Below are positions 51,718 through 60,787 of a stretch of 64,000 nucleotides of DNA, piece by piece. This stretch comes from JAHEFT01 sp963700705 (GTDB lineage: Bacteria; Pseudomonadota; Gammaproteobacteria; Xanthomonadales; SZUA-36): positions 124,001 through 188,000 of the forward strand of contig CAVOYQ010000001.1 of NCBI GenBank assembly GCA_963700705.1, written 5' to 3'. Each line of letters starts with the position of its first letter. Position 1 is the first letter of the stretch. A model generated the notes under the pieces. The model saw only the letters and a program-made list of their open reading frames with translations. It did no database searches and was not told where the DNA came from. Made by a program: the position numbers and the translations under genes.

Positions 51718-53600
51718 GTGGTGGGCCCCTTTTCCAGGTTTTCAACATGTCCAACGATGGAGTTATAGATATCATTAGGCCGTAAAGGCTGTCCCGGCAC
51801 ACTGGTCCAGCAATCGAGGTTAACCAGGGTATGCGCACGCAGCAGCCAGCACAGTTGACCGTAGCGGCGCGTCTCCTCGGTGATGTACGGATCGCCCACC
51901 CTGTCGGAGTAATTGATCTCAACCGTGATGACCTTCCTGAACTTGCTGAAGATGGCCTTCAAGCCCGGCTCAAACGGCGACAGGAAGGTCAATTGGCAGG
52001 AAGAGACCTTGCGGCCTTCGGCCCTGGCGCGGTCCACTGCTTCTTCGATGGCGCCCTGGGTTGAGCCCCAGCCAACCACCAGCAAATCACCTTCATCATC
52101 GCCATAGACCGGAGGCGGCATCAGGGTGGACTGGAATACGGCCAGTTTGCGGCTGCGCATGCGCTGTCCGCGTTCGTTGCTGCCGGGATCGTAGGAGACA
52201 TGGCTTGCTTCATCGTGCGCCAGTCCCGTCACCGTATGCTGGCCGCCCGGAGTGCCCGGAATGATGCGTCTGGCCATGCCGGTTTCTGGATCCCAGTCAT
52301 AGGGCCTCAAGCCTTCAGGTATGGGTGAAAGATCGATGGGGTCTCCCTGCCAGCGAACGTCGAACTCGGGACGGGTGAACTGCTGTACGCCGGTCGCCAG
52401 GTTGGCGTCGGTCAGCACGATGACCACGCAGCGGAAAGTCTCCGCGATGCGGCGTGCAGTGATCATGGAATGGAAACATTCCTCGATGGTCCGCGGCGCA
52501 ATCACCACGCGCGGGGCGTCACCATGTTGTCCGTAAATCGCTGCCAGTAGATCGGACTGTTCTACCTTGGTCGGCAAACCTGTCGATGGCCCGCCACGCT
52601 GGACATCCAGGACGACCAGCGGGATCTCGACCATGATGGCAAGACCCAGAAACTCCGTTTTGAGCGCCATGCCGGGTCCGGAAGTGACGGTCAGGGCCAC
52701 CTTGCCGCCATAGGAAGCGCCAAGCGCCACACCCGCGGCGGCGATTTCGTCTTCCGCCTGGTGCACCATGCCGCCGTAGGACTCAAAAATGGCAGACAGC
52801 TCGTGCGATACAGAGGTCGCCGGCGTGATGGGATACATCGCGCAAATCTCCATGCCCGCGGCGACGGCGCCGAGCGCAGCGGCCTGGTTGCCGTTCATCA
52901 CCACCCGTTCTTCGTCCGTTGGTATCGATTCAATCTGGAACTGGAAATCCAGGTTCTCGCGCGCCCAGGCTATTCCATGTTTGACCAGTTCAATGTTGAC
53001 CTCGGTAATTCTGGCCGCCTTTTTTTTGAAAATTTGAGCGATCTGCCGTTCGATAATGGAGAGGTCACGCTCGTAGATGTGCGCGAGAAGTCCCAGCGCA
53101 AACATGTTCTTGCCAATCTGGGGGTTGTCGACGATTTTTGCGGTTTCTTCCTCGATCGGCACCATGACGAAGCGGTAGTTCTTCGAAGACATCTCCTCCA
53201 TGGCGGCGGCGTACTCCGCCCGGATCGCCTCATCCTCGTGGGTTGCCCACATGCTTTCCAACAGAATGATGCAATCATCCTTCATGGAGTCAAGCCGGTG
53301 GCGGGAGAGGAGCACCTGCTCATTGAAGGCGATGACCAGTTTTGACTGGTCGCCCCAGTTGGTGATGTTTTTCGTACCGAATCGGATGATGTTTCCTGAA
53401 GTGCTGGTGACGTGCCGGTGTGGGGGCTCGATTTCAGCCGGAATAATTTCCACCGTCCAGACCCCGTTGCCCATCTTGGCGCAGGTCTGGCCGAAAATCT
53501 GGGCGCATTTCTGGGCGCCTTCACCCGAGTTGGTGACAATCTCGACGGTATGTTCCGGAACCGCTGAAATTCTTTTTATGTGGTCATCCATTGTGTTCAT
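51714..53600 (-). CDS. 2-oxoacid:ferredoxin oxidoreductase alpha subunit with fused gamma domain (KorA-like)
   Basis: About 628 residues. Residues 15-190 are the gamma domain (VTNSGEGAQKCAQIFGQTC, HVTSTSGNIIRFG); from about 230 the alpha part begins (MNGNQAAALGAVAAGMEICAMYPITPATSVSHEL), with VTSGPGMALKTEFLGLAIMVEIPLVVLDVQRGGPSTGLPTKVEQSDLL and a C-terminal transketolase-like domain. The gamma-alpha order is that of aerobic KorA proteins. The start ATG at 53600 follows a GGGA ribosome site; an ATG at 53654 in the same frame is possible but has no well-spaced site. First gene of the operon; its promoter should lie in 53601-53731. Confidence 0.93.
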   Translation of the reverse strand: MNTMDDHIKRISAVPEHTVEIVTNSGEGAQKCAQIFGQTCAKMGNGVWTVEIIPAEIEPPHRHVTSTSGNIIRFGTKNITNWGDQSKLVIAFNEQVLLSRHRLDSMKDDCIILLESMWATHEDEAIRAEYAAAMEEMSSKNYRFVMVPIEEETAKIVDNPQIGKNMFALGLLAHIYERDLSIIERQIAQIFKKKAARITEVNIELVKHGIAWARENLDFQFQIESIPTDEERVVMNGNQAAALGAVAAGMEICAMYPITPATSVSHELSAIFESYGGMVHQAEDEIAAAGVALGASYGGKVALTVTSGPGMALKTEFLGLAIMVEIPLVVLDVQRGGPSTGLPTKVEQSDLLAAIYGQHGDAPRVVIAPRTIEECFHSMITARRIAETFRCVVIVLTDANLATGVQQFTRPEFDVRWQGDPIDLSPIPEGLRPYDWDPETGMARRIIPGTPGGQHTVTGLAHDEASHVSYDPGSNERGQRMRSRKLAVFQSTLMPPPVYGDDEGDLLVVGWGSTQGAIEEAVDRARAEGRKVSSCQLTFLSPFEPGLKAIFSKFRKVITVEINYSDRVGDPYITEETRRYGQLCWLLRAHTLVNLDCWTSVPGQPLRPNDIYNSIVGHVENLEKGPTT

Positions 53601-53731
53601 TTTCCCGTTTGCTACGTCGCTTGCGATCTGCCCCGGCCAAGCATAAATGGCCATCCTGAGATAATTCTCATTTGGCGCTTCAAATATTCATGAATACTAG
53701 GGCATCAATTCCGGAGGGCAGTTGATTCTGG

Positions 53732-54880
53732 TCAAGCGAGGTGTATTCGATGACGAAGCGGGGCATCGCGGTTCAGCCAGTCTTCAAATTTCCGAAGGGC
53801 TGTGCCGAAACCATCCCGGCCCAGTCCAATGCGCATGTGCCGGTCATCGCCACCCAGCATTGCAGCAGACTGGATGAGCAGGCCTTCCTCACGCGCCAGC
53901 TTTTCGGATAAGGCCGAAACCGAGGGCACGTTGAAGCCGACCAGTGCGGTCGATCCCGCGGGCGGGCGCCGCCAGGTGAACAGCGCGGGCCAGCGGGTAA
54001 AAAACGCATCGGCCAACTCCAGGTTTCGCGAAATCCGGGCGATGCTTATGTTGCGGATCTTTTCCCCGACGCCAAGCGCCAGCGAGGCCAGGTATTCAGT
54101 GGGTCCAGGAGGGCATATGCTGGTGTAGAACTTCCAGTTCATGATGTTCTCGCGCAGGGTTTTATCCCGGACGATCAGCCAGCCGCACCGCAGGCCGGGC
54201 AGGCCGTAGGTCTTGGAAAGGCCGGACAGGACCACGGCATTGCCGGTCAGGTCCGCTGCGGAAGGAATCGGAGTCACACCGGGCTGGACCAGCCCGAAAT
54301 ACATCTCGTCCGAGAACATCAGCAGGCCATGCTGATCAATCAGTGAAACCAGCTGTTGCTGAAACCCGGGTGTGGGGAGATAGCCGGTCGGATTGTGGGG
54401 AAAATTGACGACCACCAGCCGGGTCCTTGGCGTCAGCAGCCGTCGAAATGCGTCCAGGTCCAGCTCCCATGAATTTGCCGCAGGCTCAAATGCCCAGCGT
54501 TTGACCTGTGCCGGACCGGCGACGTGCTCGAACATGGTGATCAGGGCGTCATAGGCGGGCGTGAGGACGATGACCTCGTCACCGGGCTCGAGCAGGGCCC
54601 TCGCGGCAAGGTAAATACCCTCGACCGGGGTGCCCAGCACGACCACGTCATCCGCGTTCACGGCACTGTGCAGGGATGCAATGGCCCGGCGCAATTCCGG
54701 ATTGCCCTGAGGCTCGGTGTATCCGAGGTGAAGGCGGCCGAATTCCTCCAGGGATTCCCCCGCCAGCGCCAGCAGTTCGGATATTGAAAAGGACTCGCAG
54801 TCGGAATTGCACAACTGGTATGGTGTGTTGAATTCGTGGCGGGCGAAAAAATGTTCCGTTTCGAAAGATGCAATTTTCAT
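53732..54880 (-). CDS. Class I/II PLP-dependent aminotransferase
   Basis: A 382-residue cytoplasmic aminotransferase. GYTEPQGNPELRRAIA (about residues 54-69), VVNFPHNPTGY with the substrate-binding Asn, DEMYFG with the pyridine-binding Asp-Tyr, and SGLSKTYGLPGLRCGW with the PLP Lys (about 226). RIGLGR near the end holds the carboxylate-binding Arg. The amino-acid substrate is not evident. It is divergent from the transporter and oxidase genes at 54.9-58.6 kb and probably works with them. Confidence 0.9.
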   Translation of the reverse strand: MKIASFETEHFFARHEFNTPYQLCNSDCESFSISELLALAGESLEEFGRLHLGYTEPQGNPELRRAIASLHSAVNADDVVVLGTPVEGIYLAARALLEPGDEVIVLTPAYDALITMFEHVAGPAQVKRWAFEPAANSWELDLDAFRRLLTPRTRLVVVNFPHNPTGYLPTPGFQQQLVSLIDQHGLLMFSDEMYFGLVQPGVTPIPSAADLTGNAVVLSGLSKTYGLPGLRCGWLIVRDKTLRENIMNWKFYTSICPPGPTEYLASLALGVGEKIRNISIARISRNLELADAFFTRWPALFTWRRPPAGSTALVGFNVPSVSALSEKLAREEGLLIQSAAMLGGDDRHMRIGLGRDGFGTALRKFEDWLNRDAPLRHRIHLA

Positions 54881-54928
54881 GGGCTGTATAATAGCGTCCG
54901 GTCACCCTCGGAAGGCAAGGAGATCGTC

Positions 54929-56211
54929 ATCAGCACCAGCAACAGTCATGCGACCCGTGGTTGGCAGCGAAGGCACACCGTGGTGCTGCTGTGCTTTTTT
55001 GCCACGTTTATCTGCTACATCGATCGCGTCAATATTTCCGTGGCCATCATCCCGATGGCTCAACAGTTCGGCTGGTCGGACACCGAGACGGGGGATCGTC
55101 CTCTCTTCGTTTTTCATCGGTTACCTGGTCACCCAGGTGCTGGGAGGGTCCCTGGCGGCGCGCCTCGGCGGCAAGGCCGTTCTTGGCTTCGGCGTGCTGT
55201 GGTGGTCTTTATTCACCCTGCTGACGCCTCTTTCAGCGCTGACCTCGTTTCCCGTCCTGATCGCCGCCCGAATCCTGATGGGACTCGGAGAGGGCGTGGC
55301 GTTTCCGGCGACCTATAACCTGCTGGGCCGCTGGGTGCCGCCGGAGGAACGAACCCGCGCGGCATCCTTCAACCTGAGCGCCATTCCCATGGGAACCCTG
55401 GCCGCCGTCTCGACCACACCGGTGATCGCGTTGACCTGGGGCTGGCCGGCGGTGTTTTATATTTTCGGCGCCATGGGTTTTGTCTGGTTCCTGTTCTGGT
55501 GGTGGTTGGCGGCGGACAGGCCGGTGGTGAAACCGGCTTCGCGCAGGGGCTCGCGCAGCAGGCCGAGCAGCCGCTGCAGCAGGCGAAGCGGAAGACAGAA
55601 AAGTATTCCGTGGCGCCGGATATTGCGGCAAAAGCCGGTCTGGGCGATTATCGTGGCCCACTTTTGCAACAACTGGGGGCTCTACGTGTTGCTGGCATGG
55701 TTGCCCAGCTATTTTTCGTCGCAATTGGGGATCAACCTGCAGGGCCGTCTGGATTTACGTCAGTCTGCCCTGGATCGCCAATTTCCTGGTGGCCAACCTG
55801 GCCGGCTGGCTGGGTGACCGGATGGTTATTTCCGGGATGTCGGTTACCCGGGTGCGCAAGGTGCTCCAGGTCGTTGGATCAGCCGGGCCGGCGATTGCTT
55901 TGATCGCGCTCGCGGGAACCGGCAACCCCAACACGGCCGTGACGCTGCTCACCGTGGCTTTGGGCCTGGGCGCTTTTTCCTATGCGGGTTTTGCTTCGAA
56001 TCACCTGGATATTTCGCCGCAACATGCCGGCGCCATCTTCGGGATTTCAAATACCGCCGGCACGATTCCCGGTATCATCGGCGTGGCGTTGACCGGCATT
56101 TTGGTGGACCATACCGGCAGTTATGCGTCGGCGTTTTACGTGACCGCCGGCGTCTATTTCTTCGGCCTGGTTTTCTACCTCGCATACGGGACCGGTAAGA
56201 AAATCATTTAG
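54929..56211 (+). CDS. MFS transporter of the anion:cation symporter (SLC17-like) type, frameshifted
   Basis: Twelve-helix inner-membrane carrier, about 425 residues when joined. Helix 1 with CYIDRVNISVAI, the loop QFGWSDTETGIVLSSFFIGYLVTQVLGG and RILMGLGEGVAFPATYNLLGRWVPPEERTRA are signatures of the ACS family, which carries organic anions. Two frame changes: near 55087, where dropping one G of GGGGG gives TGIVLSSFF, and near 55743, where adding one G gives LQGAVWIYVSLPW. The start is unsettled: AAGGAG at 54917-54922 points to 54929, which reads ATC. It overlaps nothing downstream and precedes the oxidase gene by 16 bases. Confidence 0.8.
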
Positions 56212-56227
56212 GAGAGAACCAAGCAAG

Positions 56228-57364
56228 GTGACCGGAAGTATTCGAACATCAGACATTATCGTTATAGGGGCCGGAATCGCCGGTGTTTCCGCCGCCGCTG
56301 AGCTGGCGGCGGACGCGAGCGTCACGGTGCTGGAAATGGAACAGCAACCGGGTTACCACGCGACCGGCAGGTCTGCTGCCTACTTCGCAGCCGCTTATGG
56401 CAAGAAGGTCATCCAGGAACTGACTGCCTGCTGCGAGACTTTCCTGCGGCATCCACCGGATGGCTTCACCGAAGCGGAGTTGTTCCGGCCGCGGGATTGC
56501 ATGTATTTCGGCCGCGAGGACCAGCTTGAGACGCTGCTCGGGATGCAGGCGGACAATCCGCGCCTGCAGTTTGTCGATTCCCGGACCGTCTGCAAGCGCG
56601 TGCCGGTTTTGTCACCGGAATACATCCACGGCGCGATGTGGGACCCAAAGGGCGGCGACCTGGATGTGGATGCGCTGTTACAGGGATTCCTGCGGCAATT
56701 CCGACGGCGCGGCGGACTGTTGCTGGCTGATCATTGCGTCACCCGCCTGGAACGACAGGCAGGGACGTGGAAGGTGACGGCAGGCGGCCGGGAGTTCGAG
56801 GCTCCCGTGGTCGTCAATGCCGCCGGCGCCTGGGTGGAGCGGGTCGCTGCCATGGCGGGGCTCGGGTCGCTTGGCATTCAGCCATTGAGGCGAACCGCCT
56901 TGACGATACCCGCGCCCGACGGGGTGGACGTCAGGGACTGGCCGGAAATGGTCGACGCCGACGAGGAATTTTATTTCAAGCCTGATGCAGGGCAGATCCT
57001 GATCTCTCCGGCGGACGAAACCCCTTCAGAGCCCTGTGATGCGCAGCCCGAAGAACTGGATGTCGCGACCGGCGTGTACCGTTTTGAACTGGCGACGGGT
57101 CTGGATATCCGTCGCGTCAACCACAGCTGGGCGGGATTGCGCACCTTTTCCCCGGACCGTGTTTTGGTGGCCGGGCCGGACCCGCGCAGCGAGGGGTTTT
57201 TCTGGCTGGCCGGGCAGGGCGGTTACGGGGTTATGTGTTCACCGGCCATGGCAAAGTTGATGCGTTACCTGGTCACGGGTACCGAACCCACGGATGATTT
57301 CCAACCCGTGAAAACCTATGTGGGCGATGTGGCCCCTGATCGGCTGATAGGAAACAAGGCATGA
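56228..57364 (+). CDS. FAD-dependent amine/D-amino-acid dehydrogenase (DauA-like)
   Basis: A 378-residue DAO-family flavoprotein. FAD Rossmann motif VIGAGIAGVSAAAEL (about 12-26), then QQPGYHATGRSAAYF with the DauA-like GYHxTGRSA stretch, NAAGAWVERVAAMAG and LAGQGGYGVMCSP. Overall it resembles Pseudomonas D-arginine dehydrogenase (DauA) along its whole length, including PKGGDLDVDALLQGFLR and WAGLRTF. It would oxidise a D-amino acid to the 2-oxoacid, which the neighbouring aminotransferase or 2-hydroxyacid dehydrogenase could process further (inference). GTG start; overlaps the next gene by four bases. Confidence 0.85.
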   Translation: MTGSIRTSDIIVIGAGIAGVSAAAELAADASVTVLEMEQQPGYHATGRSAAYFAAAYGKKVIQELTACCETFLRHPPDGFTEAELFRPRDCMYFGREDQLETLLGMQADNPRLQFVDSRTVCKRVPVLSPEYIHGAMWDPKGGDLDVDALLQGFLRQFRRRGGLLLADHCVTRLERQAGTWKVTAGGREFEAPVVVNAAGAWVERVAAMAGLGSLGIQPLRRTALTIPAPDGVDVRDWPEMVDADEEFYFKPDAGQILISPADETPSEPCDAQPEELDVATGVYRFELATGLDIRRVNHSWAGLRTFSPDRVLVAGPDPRSEGFFWLAGQGGYGVMCSPAMAKLMRYLVTGTEPTDDFQPVKTYVGDVAPDRLIGNKA

Positions 57365-58642
57365 AAAACCCGATAAGAAAGCTTGTTGACATTCGCGACG
57401 ACGTCGAACTGAAAGGCCTGATGTGGAGCACCGTTTACGGGTTTTTCATCATGTTCTCCTATTACATCCTGCGGGCGGTACGGGATGAGATTTCCTCGGC
57501 CGACCGGGGCAATCTGCAAATTCTCTGGACCGTGGTTTTCCTGGTGATGTTATTGGCCGTGCCACTTTATTCCTGGGCGGCTTCGAAATGGTCCAGGGGG
57601 GTCTTTGTACCCCTGGTCAACCGGTTTTTCATCGTTTGCCTGGTGTCTTTCTGGCTGTGTCTGATGTTTTTGCCCGAGGCGGCGAGGCCCTGGATCGACC
57701 GGGTGTTTTACGTTTGGACCAGTGTATTCGCGCTTGTTCGTCGTGACCGTGTTCTGGGGGTTCATGGCGGACTGTTTCGACAACAGCCAGGGCAAACGCT
57801 TTTTCGCGTTCATAGCGGTTGGCAGTTCCATCGGCGGCATGGTGGGTTCCTCGCTGACGGCCGGACTGGCGGAAGTGCTTCCGGCTTTTTCGCTCTTGCT
57901 GATCGCCTGCGTTCCGCTGGAAATCGCTTCCTGGTGCGCCAAGTTGCTGCATCGCCGGTTTGCGACCGGAAACGTCCACAGCGCTGGTGAATCCAATCGC
58001 GCCATCGCCGGAAATGCCTGGAGCGGGATGAAGGCGGTATTTTCTTCTCCCTACCTGATGGGGATTGCGGTATTCATCCTGTTGATGACGTTTGTTTCCA
58101 CTATCCTTTACTTTCAACAGGCCAACCTGGTGGCCGATGCGTTCAGCGATCGCGACGTCAGGACGGCGTTCTTTGCCAAGATCGATCTTGCGGTAAATAT
58201 CCTGACGGTGGTATTCCAGGTTTACCTGACGGCGCGGATCGTCAAGTGGCTTGGTGTAGGGCTGACGCTCGCGTTGCTGCCGCTTGCGACAGCGCTCGGA
58301 TTCGTTGCGTTTTATTTTTACCCGACGATCGCAGTGCTGGTGGTCGTGCAAGTGATCTACCGGACCGGCCGCTACGGGTTGACCAAGCCGGCGCGCGAAA
58401 TGCTGTGGACGGTGCTCAGCAGGGAGGATAAATACAAGGCCAAGCCCTTCCTCGATGCTGCGGTTTACCGGGGCGGTGACCTGGTCAGCGGCTGGATATA
58501 CACCGGTCTGGCGGCTGTCGGCCTTTCGATCGGCGCGATTGCCCTGGCGGCGGCGCCGATCGCCGCAATCTGGGCTATTCTAGGTCTCAGGCTTGGCCTG
58601 CGTGAAGAATTAATGGCTAAAGAACAGGAGGAAAAAGAATGA
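57361..58642 (+). CDS. MFS-like/Npt1-type transporter, frameshifted
   Basis: Inner-membrane protein of about 427 residues with roughly twelve helices, of the class annotated as NTP/NDP exchange transporter or MFS in free-living bacteria. FFIMFSYYILRAVRDEISSADRGNLQILWTVVF near the start is characteristic; later GFMADCFDNSQGKRFFAFIAVGSSIGGMVGS and RYGLTKPAREMLWTVLSREDKYKAKPFLDAAVYRGGD. The frame changes near 57725, joining YVWTSVF to SRLFVVTVFWGFM. It overlaps both neighbours by four bases. In free-living species such proteins need not carry nucleotides; the substrate is unknown. Confidence 0.82.
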
Positions 58643-59560
58643 AATTGTCCCGCAGGGAATTGATCCGGATGAGCGCCGGCGCCTGCCTGGCCCCGGTCGC
58701 CATGAAATGGAGTTCATTGCAGGCATCCGATGCGCCCTTGATTCTCACAACCATCCCTTCGACCGGTCAGCAGGTTCCGTCTGTCGGGATCGGCACTGTT
58801 GATTTCCGGGGAGACACGGCGACCGCCGGAATTGAACCCCTCGGCCAGATACTGGAGCTGTTTCATTCGCTTGGCGGGCGAGTGATCGACACGTCGCCCA
58901 ATTACGGCAATTCAGAGGAAGTTCTCGGCACGCTGCTGTCCCGGCTGAACCTTCGCGACCAGGTCTTCATGGCAACCAAGGTCGATCGCGAGGACCAGGC
59001 GGAAGGCATTGAGCGCATGGAAAGCTCTTTCCGGCAACTGGGGGGGAATATCGACCTGATGCAGGTTCATAACCTGCGGGGCACCGATGCCGAACTGGAA
59101 ACCCTGATGGCGTGGAAAGCACAGGGCCGGTTGAAGTACATAGGGATTACCACCCACCGGACCAGCCAGCACCGGGAAATGGAAGCGGTTATGCGTAAAT
59201 ATCCACTGGACTTTATCCAGGTCAATTACTCGGTGGCTGACCGGGCTGCCGCCGATCGCGTGCTGCCGCTGGCACAGGACCGGGGCATGGCTGCCCTGAT
59301 CAACCGGCCGTTTGGCAACGGTGACCTGTTCGCTTCGGTGAGAGGTGTTGAACTACCTGACTGGGCCGCGGAATTTGACGCGCACAGCTGGGGCCAGGTG
59401 TTTCTGAAATACATTATTTCGCACCCGGCCGCGACGATTCCGATCCCGGGCATGACCAAAGCTCCACCATGTCCAGGACAATATGGCTGCAATGACCGGC
59501 CGCCTGCCGGATCCGTCACAGCGCAGGCAAATCGAACAATTCATGGACGCGATCCTGTGA
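58639..59560 (+). CDS. Tat-exported aldo/keto reductase, frameshifted at the end
   Basis: About 306 residues. A twin-arginine signal (SRRELIRMSAGACLAPVAM) is followed by an AKR barrel: VGIGTVDFRG, RVIDTSPNYGNSEEVLG with the catalytic Asp and Tyr, ATKVDRED, DLMQVHNLRG with His and FIQVNYSVADRA. Near 59463 the frame changes; dropping one base gives the normal ending GMTKAHHVQDNMAAMTGRLP and the stop at 59558-59560. As sequenced, the frame runs on into the next gene, simulating a fusion. Tat export of an NADPH-type fold is unusual, though known among relatives. Confidence 0.83.
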
Positions 59561-59565
59561 TTGTC

Positions 59566-60699
59566 ATGTGGAGGATTCTCACAGCCGCTTGTCTGTTGAG
59601 CCTGTCCACAGCTTTGGTATCCGATCCGCTCGGCGAGGAAATGGAGTTGCTGCGTTCGTCCGCGGTCCAGAACCTGGTCGAAGAGCTTGACCTGGTGGAA
59701 TCGGACGTTCCTGTTCGCGAGATCGAGGGCTGGAGCGTACCCGGAAAAGTCGTCATCAGGTTGGACAAGCCGGAACGGCTGGCGGCCATGCAGGCGGTCG
59801 CGCCGGGCGTCGAAATTGTCGCGGTAAGCAGCCATGATCAAGCCGTTGCCGAAGTGGCTGACGCCCAGGTCGTGATGGGGTTTTGTGACCCGGAAATCCT
59901 GGCGGCTGCGCCGCAGCTTTTCTGGGTCCAGGTCTACGCCGCCGGCGTGGAAGACTGTGTCAGCATTCCGGCCATGCGCAATGGAAGCAAAATCCTGACC
60001 AACGGACAGCGGATCGGTTCGCCGGCGTTGGCGGAGCATGCAATAGCCCTGATGATGGCGCTGGCCCGCGGCCTCGACGTGTTTCACTCCAGCCAGATGT
60101 CCGGTGCCTGGCAAAGAGAGGCCGACCTCGGAAGCGGGGAGTTCCTGGAACTGGAAGGGCGCACAGTCCTGATTGTCGGACTGGGCGGCATCGGCACACA
60201 GACGGCCAAACGGGCGCACGGGTTGGGCATGCGCGTTATTGCGACTCGTGGCAGCAGCCGTGAAGGCCCTGACTATGTCGACTACGTCGGGTTAGCCAAT
60301 GAGGTCAATCAGTTGGCCTCGCAGGCCGACGTAGTGATCAATACCGCGCCATTGACGGAGCAGACCCGGGGCATGTTCAACGCCGAATTTTTTGCCGCGA
60401 TGAAGCCTACCGCCTACTTTGTTTCCGTGGGCCGCGGAGCCAGTACGGTAACGGCAGACCTCATAACGGCTTTGGAGAACGGCCAGATCGCCGGCGCCGG
60501 GCTGGACGTCACCGAACCTGAGCCGCTACCCGGGGATCATCCGCTTTGGACCATGCCGCGAGTGATCATCACGCCGCACACCGCCGGGCGATCAGACCGG
60601 TCACGTGAACGGCTTTTCCTGCTGGTGCAGGAAAATCTGCGGCGTTACGTGGCGGGCGAACCACTGCTGTCCATGGTGGATATCGGGCGGGGCTATTAA
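59566..60699 (+). CDS. Exported D-2-hydroxyacid dehydrogenase
   Basis: A 377-residue protein beginning at the ATG at 59566, five bases after the restored reductase stop, with a hydrophobic start MWRILTAACLLSLSTALVSD that looks like a signal peptide. The body is a D-isomer-specific 2-hydroxyacid dehydrogenase: NAD fold LIVGLGGIGTQTAKRAHGLGM, INTAPLTEQTRGMF, FVSVGRGAS with the catalytic Arg, DVTEPEPLPGDHPLW with Glu and ITPHTAG with His. Why a NAD-dependent enzyme should be exported is unclear; homologues in the group show the same N-terminus, so it may act as a membrane-tethered or cofactor-bound enzyme. Confidence 0.83.
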   Translation: MWRILTAACLLSLSTALVSDPLGEEMELLRSSAVQNLVEELDLVESDVPVREIEGWSVPGKVVIRLDKPERLAAMQAVAPGVEIVAVSSHDQAVAEVADAQVVMGFCDPEILAAAPQLFWVQVYAAGVEDCVSIPAMRNGSKILTNGQRIGSPALAEHAIALMMALARGLDVFHSSQMSGAWQREADLGSGEFLELEGRTVLIVGLGGIGTQTAKRAHGLGMRVIATRGSSREGPDYVDYVGLANEVNQLASQADVVINTAPLTEQTRGMFNAEFFAAMKPTAYFVSVGRGASTVTADLITALENGQIAGAGLDVTEPEPLPGDHPLWTMPRVIITPHTAGRSDRSRERLFLLVQENLRRYVAGEPLLSMVDIGRGY

Positions 60700-60787
60700 A
60701 AAGTGAGACTCAAGTCCTTAAAAATTTGTTATGCTGCATAGTGGGTATAACCATAATCCGAGTGGGAAACACCGGGGAGACCAAGTG

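Noticed and set aside
54887..54892. TATAAT before the MFS gene
   Set aside because: Good -10 match but no -35 with 16-18 spacing; left out of the feature list.
58639..60699. Natural reductase-dehydrogenase fusion
   Set aside because: One-base repair near 59463 gives the family-like reductase end and a stop, and the dehydrogenase has its own start and signal segment.
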